Shown: positions 34,285 through 37,347 of the stretch, piece after piece
Numbering within the stretch: position 1 is the stretch's first letter
Layout: every line of letters begins with the position of its first letter
DNA from: Desulfobacterales bacterium
GTDB lineage: Bacteria > Desulfobacterota > Desulfobacteria > Desulfobacterales > SURF-7
Assembly (NCBI GenBank): GCA_018693105.1
Contig: JABHLN010000029.1
Coordinates: 1 to 37,347 of the forward strand
Length of the DNA stretch: 37,347 nucleotides
Direction: 5' to 3'
Made by a program: the position numbers and the translations under genes
The notes under the pieces: generated by a model
Told to the model about the DNA's origin: nothing
Database searches by the model: none
The model's input: the letters and a program-made list of their open reading frames with translations, nothing else

Positions 34285-35307
34285 ATGTCGATCCCCGGTA
34301 ATCTTTTAACAACAGCTATGGCTGTTATGCCGCATACGAATATTGATCGTGCACTTGAAACAGCATTATCGCTTGACGTACCTTTTTGGCCCCAATTACC
34401 GAATTACAGCTATTATGAAGATATGTATGTTCAGGCGGCAGAACATTTTCCGGGCACCCAGCTCGATATGGAGAATCGAAAACTTACATTTAGCATTGAT
34501 AAATTCATTTTGGAATTTGAAGAAACCATGGCTCATTTTGATGATCCTTCATATTTTGATGTCAGCGAAAGCTATTCTCCTGTATATCATAAATTCTTAT
34601 CATTGGATTTGTCTGACAGACCGGCCATTAGAGGCCAGCTTGAAGGACCCGTGAGCTTCGGATTTAATGTTTTAGATCAGGATGACCGACCGATACTTTT
34701 TGATGATACAGTACGTCCGTTCATGTTTGAATTTATGGCAAAAAGAATAAATATCCAGCTGGATAATCTTAAGAAACTGAATCAGAATGCATTTATGTTT
34801 ATCGATGAACCGGGGCTTCAGTTTCTCTTTTCTTCAATGGCAGGCTATAGCGATCTGAAAGCAAAGGGAGACTATGATTTATTTCTTTCAATGATTAACC
34901 GACCCAGGGGCATACATCTGTGTGGTAATCCGGATTGGGATTTTTTGCTAAACATGGATATGGAAATTCTCTCAATGGACATTTACACAAATGCGGAAGT
35001 TTTCGCATCTTATGCACAATCTATTAAGCGGTTTCTCAATAATGACGGCGTAATTGTCTGGGGTATTACTCCCACCGGTTTTGAAGATTTTGAAAAAGAA
35101 AATCTTAATTCCCTGGTATCCCAGCTGGAGAGTGTCTGGAGCATTTTATCAGGTAAAGGTATCGATATGGACCATTTGATTAACAGAAGTATGCTTTCAC
35201 CTGCTACATGCTGTCTTATAAATCCTGATAAAGAGAAAACCGTAGAAAAAGCTTTTTTGAATGTTCAAAAACTTTCAGGGATTTTACGTGAAAAATACAA
35301 TATTTAA
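34285..35307 (+). CDS. MetE-core/UROD-superfamily protein
   Basis: Soluble protein of 340 residues of the UROD/MetE barrel superfamily. Signature features are the acidic motif FIDEPGLQF (D174-E175), HLC (H211, C213) and two adjacent cysteines C309-C310 near the end; in MetE-type enzymes His, Cys, Glu and Cys bind the zinc that activates homocysteine. It lacks the N-terminal half of classical MetE, resembling the short core-type proteins that may use a corrinoid methyl donor. AAGGAG lies 5 bases before the ATG, just after repeat copy D. It is followed by an acyl-CoA synthetase subunit and a B12-binding protein. The substrate thiol is unproven. Confidence 0.78.
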   Translation: MSIPGNLLTTAMAVMPHTNIDRALETALSLDVPFWPQLPNYSYYEDMYVQAAEHFPGTQLDMENRKLTFSIDKFILEFEETMAHFDDPSYFDVSESYSPVYHKFLSLDLSDRPAIRGQLEGPVSFGFNVLDQDDRPILFDDTVRPFMFEFMAKRINIQLDNLKKLNQNAFMFIDEPGLQFLFSSMAGYSDLKAKGDYDLFLSMINRPRGIHLCGNPDWDFLLNMDMEILSMDIYTNAEVFASYAQSIKRFLNNDGVIVWGITPTGFEDFEKENLNSLVSQLESVWSILSGKGIDMDHLINRSMLSPATCCLINPDKEKTVEKAFLNVQKLSGILREKYNI

Positions 35308-35423
35308 TCGTGATTCTTCAGTAAAATTATAATATATAGTTAAGCATTATTCACACACCGCCAAATTGAGTTTTACTTTGATTTAAAAATTGAAATCCTT
35401 ATAACGGGACAGCGGAGAATCAT

Positions 35424-36914
35424 ATGAGTAAAACGGACATTTCAACCTACCGATCAATATTTTACCCGAAGAGTCTTGCGATAATAGGTGCTACTGACAA
35501 CCCCATGAAATTCGGCAATCAATTTCTTCAGGCAAATATTTCCCACGGTTTTAAAGGGAAAATTTATCCGGTAAATCCCAAGGGGGGAGAAATTCAAGGT
35601 CTTAAAGTCTATCCTTCAGTCAATGACATTCCTGATCAGGTTGATTTGGCAGTGTTAACACTCCCGACAGCTCTTGTCCCTGAAGCAATCAGAAACTGTG
35701 CAATGAAAGGGGTAAAGGGTGTACAGATTCTAACATCCGGTTTCAGAGAGTCCGGTTCTGATGGTGAAGCAATAGAACGGGAAGTTTTAAAGATCGCCCG
35801 GGAAGGGGGTATGAGACTTATAGGACCAAATTGTTTCGGTATCTATACACCGGAAGCCGGATTGACCCTGCTGCCGGGGGGCGATTTTTCCAAAACTCCC
35901 GGGAATACCGGCCTGATTTCACAAAGCGGCGGAGGGGCATGTGAAGTTATGTATAGTGCCCGAGGCCGTAATGTAAACTTCTCTGTGGCGGTCAGCTATG
36001 GTAACGGTTGTGATATAGATGCAGCAGAAATGCTTAGATATTTTGAAGCGGACCCTGAAACTTTGATTGTTGGCGCTTACATCGAAGGTGTAAACGACGG
36101 CAGATCGTTTTACGAAGCTCTCAAATCATGCGCTGCAAAAAAACCTGTTGTAATCTTCAAAGGGGGTCTTGGCGATAATGGCAATCGAGGCACATTAGGC
36201 CACACAGGCTCAATGGCAGGATCACCTGCTGTCTGGGAGGCAGTTATCAAGTCAGCAGGTGCGGTCTCGGCATATGATATGCGTGATATGGTTGAATGCC
36301 TGATGACGTTCAATTGCATTTCTGATTTTACCGGAAACAATGCAGGAATACTTGCCGGAGGAGGCCAATTGGCTGTTAACGCCCTGGACTCGGCCTCAGG
36401 ATTTGGATTTAATATACCGGAAACTGATAATGAGACAGCTGCAAGAATACAATCACACCTTCCCCCAACCGGTGCAGGGTGTGGAAACCCTGTTGATCTT
36501 TCCAGTCCGGTAATGCCTTCTAATGTGATCAATTCAATACTGGAAATACTCTCCGAAAAAAACAATATTGATTTTCTGGTTGTCTCTCAGGCTCTTTTCT
36601 ATCTTTTAAGAAGAGAACAAAAAATTGCTTCATTATCAGGAAGAAAGATCTCAGAATTAGAATATCATAAAGAAATTACTGCTAAAATCGAAGAACTCCG
36701 GTTAAAATTCAAAAAACCGGTTTCAATGGTTTTAATTGACGTCGCCTCAGACCCCAAAAATTGCGAAGTTGAACTTGAAAAAGCTAAGATTCGTGAGTAT
36801 TACACCGCCCACGGCATACCATGCTTTGACACAGCTGCTCAAGCATTCTCAGTTCTGCGAAGGGTGTTTGATTATTACAAGAGGCAGCGTAGTTATGAAA
36901 CTATAAGGGGCTAA
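35424..36914 (+). CDS. ADP-forming acyl-CoA synthetase, CoA-binding (alpha) subunit
   Basis: NDP-forming acetyl/acyl-CoA synthetase alpha-type subunit of 496 residues. A CoA-binding Rossmann domain (SLAIIGATDNPMKFGNQ from about residue 14), succinyl-CoA ligase-like domains, and the phospho-histidine in LGHTGSMAG (H260, matching the catalytic His of the family) are visible. No ATP-grasp (beta) domain is attached, so a separate beta subunit is needed; it may lie beyond the window. Such enzymes make ATP from acyl-CoA. A GGAG site precedes the ATG. The partial B12-binding gene follows 4 bases after its stop, suggesting cotranscription. Confidence 0.92.
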   Translation: MSKTDISTYRSIFYPKSLAIIGATDNPMKFGNQFLQANISHGFKGKIYPVNPKGGEIQGLKVYPSVNDIPDQVDLAVLTLPTALVPEAIRNCAMKGVKGVQILTSGFRESGSDGEAIEREVLKIAREGGMRLIGPNCFGIYTPEAGLTLLPGGDFSKTPGNTGLISQSGGGACEVMYSARGRNVNFSVAVSYGNGCDIDAAEMLRYFEADPETLIVGAYIEGVNDGRSFYEALKSCAAKKPVVIFKGGLGDNGNRGTLGHTGSMAGSPAVWEAVIKSAGAVSAYDMRDMVECLMTFNCISDFTGNNAGILAGGGQLAVNALDSASGFGFNIPETDNETAARIQSHLPPTGAGCGNPVDLSSPVMPSNVINSILEILSEKNNIDFLVVSQALFYLLRREQKIASLSGRKISELEYHKEITAKIEELRLKFKKPVSMVLIDVASDPKNCEVELEKAKIREYYTAHGIPCFDTAAQAFSVLRRVFDYYKRQRSYETIRG

Positions 36915-36918
36915 AATC

Positions 36919-37347
36919 ATGAGGGTACTCCTTGTATCTGCCAACACAGAACAGATAAATATGCCGGTTTTGCCGCTTGGATTAGCATGCGTTGCAGCAT
37001 TCATTCAGGAGAAGGGCCATGATGTGAAAGTAGTAAACCTGATGATGCAAAAAGATACCCGAATCGTTATAAAAGAAGCAATAACCGTTTTTAACCCGCA
37101 GGTTATAGGGATATCTGTAAGAAATATTGACGACCAGAAATTGGGAAGCGCACATCTTCTTCTTGACCCTGTAAAGGAGGTTGTTGCTGATTGCCGTGAT
37201 TTTTCAGATGTTCCTATTGTCTTAGGAGGCGCCGGATACAGTATTTTCCCTCAAAGTACATTAGAGTATCTGGGTGCTGATATGGGTATACAGGGAGAAG
37301 GTGAAATATCCTTTTCAAAACTTTTAGAACATCTTGAAAACAACGAG
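36919..37347 (+). CDS. B12-binding domain protein, probably radical SAM, 3' truncated
   Basis: The first 143 residues of a gene that runs off the window. It starts MRVLLVSANTEQ with LPLGLACVAAFIQEKGHDVKVVN and VIGISVRNIDDQK, then VPIVLGGAGYSIFPQ and GIQGEGEISFSKLL, the pattern of the B12-binding Rossmann domain that precedes the SAM barrel in B12-dependent radical SAM enzymes. The SAM motif would lie beyond the end. It is 4 bases after the acyl-CoA synthetase gene, likely in one operon with it and the MetE-core-like gene. Confidence 0.82.
   Translation, partial: MRVLLVSANTEQINMPVLPLGLACVAAFIQEKGHDVKVVNLMMQKDTRIVIKEAITVFNPQVIGISVRNIDDQKLGSAHLLLDPVKEVVADCRDFSDVPIVLGGAGYSIFPQSTLEYLGADMGIQGEGEISFSKLLEHLENNE

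Noticed and set aside
36110-36565. 151-codon open frame antisense to the acyl-CoA synthetase gene
   Set aside because: Shadow of a gene with clear motifs on the other strand.

Overview
The window looks like chromosomal DNA from an anaerobic, probably sulfate-reducing member of the Desulfobacterota (Desulfobacteraceae-like). This is inferred from gene content, not from a marker gene: a fused CobA-HemD for siroheme/corrinoid synthesis, SelA for selenocysteine, a two-subunit indolepyruvate:ferredoxin oxidoreductase, GTP-type PEP carboxykinase, a MetE-core-like protein beside an ADP-forming acyl-CoA synthetase subunit and a B12-binding protein, and several hypothetical families typical of that group. 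I see no tRNA, rRNA, CRISPR array, prophage or intact insertion sequence.

Layout. 1-250: two head-to-tail copies of a structured repeat, the second forming the 3' end of a PflA-like radical SAM gene (208-1146, -). 1469-7093 (+): radical SAM protein, transketolase, terminator, then two overlapping CPA2-type antiporters. 7148-12743 (-): a GTG-started PII-like protein and a PTS EIIA protein with their own strong promoter, then (upstream) cobA-hemD, an FmdB-like zinc ribbon protein, a GGDEF-like/TPR protein and selA. 13083-18870: pyrF (+), a membrane spermidine-synthase-like protein (-), an HD-domain protein (+) and a large hypothetical protein (-), in two tail-to-tail pairs. 18958-23658 (-): AmpG-like MFS transporter, pckG, nitroreductase and rdgB. 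23921-27605 (+): iorA, repeat, iorB, potassium channel with an RCK domain. 27757-31502 (-): an Mla/MCE lipid-transport operon (STAS-MlaE, MlaF, MlaD, outer lipoprotein), the lipoprotein gene being bracketed by two inverted repeat copies. 31608-31784 (-): an unlisted 58-residue Cys-rich protein. 32110-33945 (-): membrane-anchored type-B carboxylesterase. 34285-37347 (+): MetE-core-like protein, CoA-binding subunit of an ADP-forming acyl-CoA synthetase and a truncated B12-binding protein.

The most unusual feature is a dispersed family of roughly 125-155 bp palindromic elements (six copies plus one remnant). They share terminal sequences of the TGATGGCGTCGTAAAAAGTC type but have two different cores. 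In one subfamily the central stem changes sequence from copy to copy while pairing is kept. Two copies have convincing 7-8 bp flanking direct repeats, others have decayed ones, and four copies point the same end at the 3' end of a gene, supplying the stop codon in two cases. This is consistent with a MITE-like element under selection for hairpin structure, perhaps serving as a 3' processing or termination signal.

Functional themes: redox/amino-acid metabolism (ior, pckG, tkt), monovalent-cation transport with likely phosphorelay/PII-type control (antiporters, EIIA, PII-like, K+ channel), envelope lipid trafficking (Mla) and cofactor biosynthesis (siroheme, selenocysteine).
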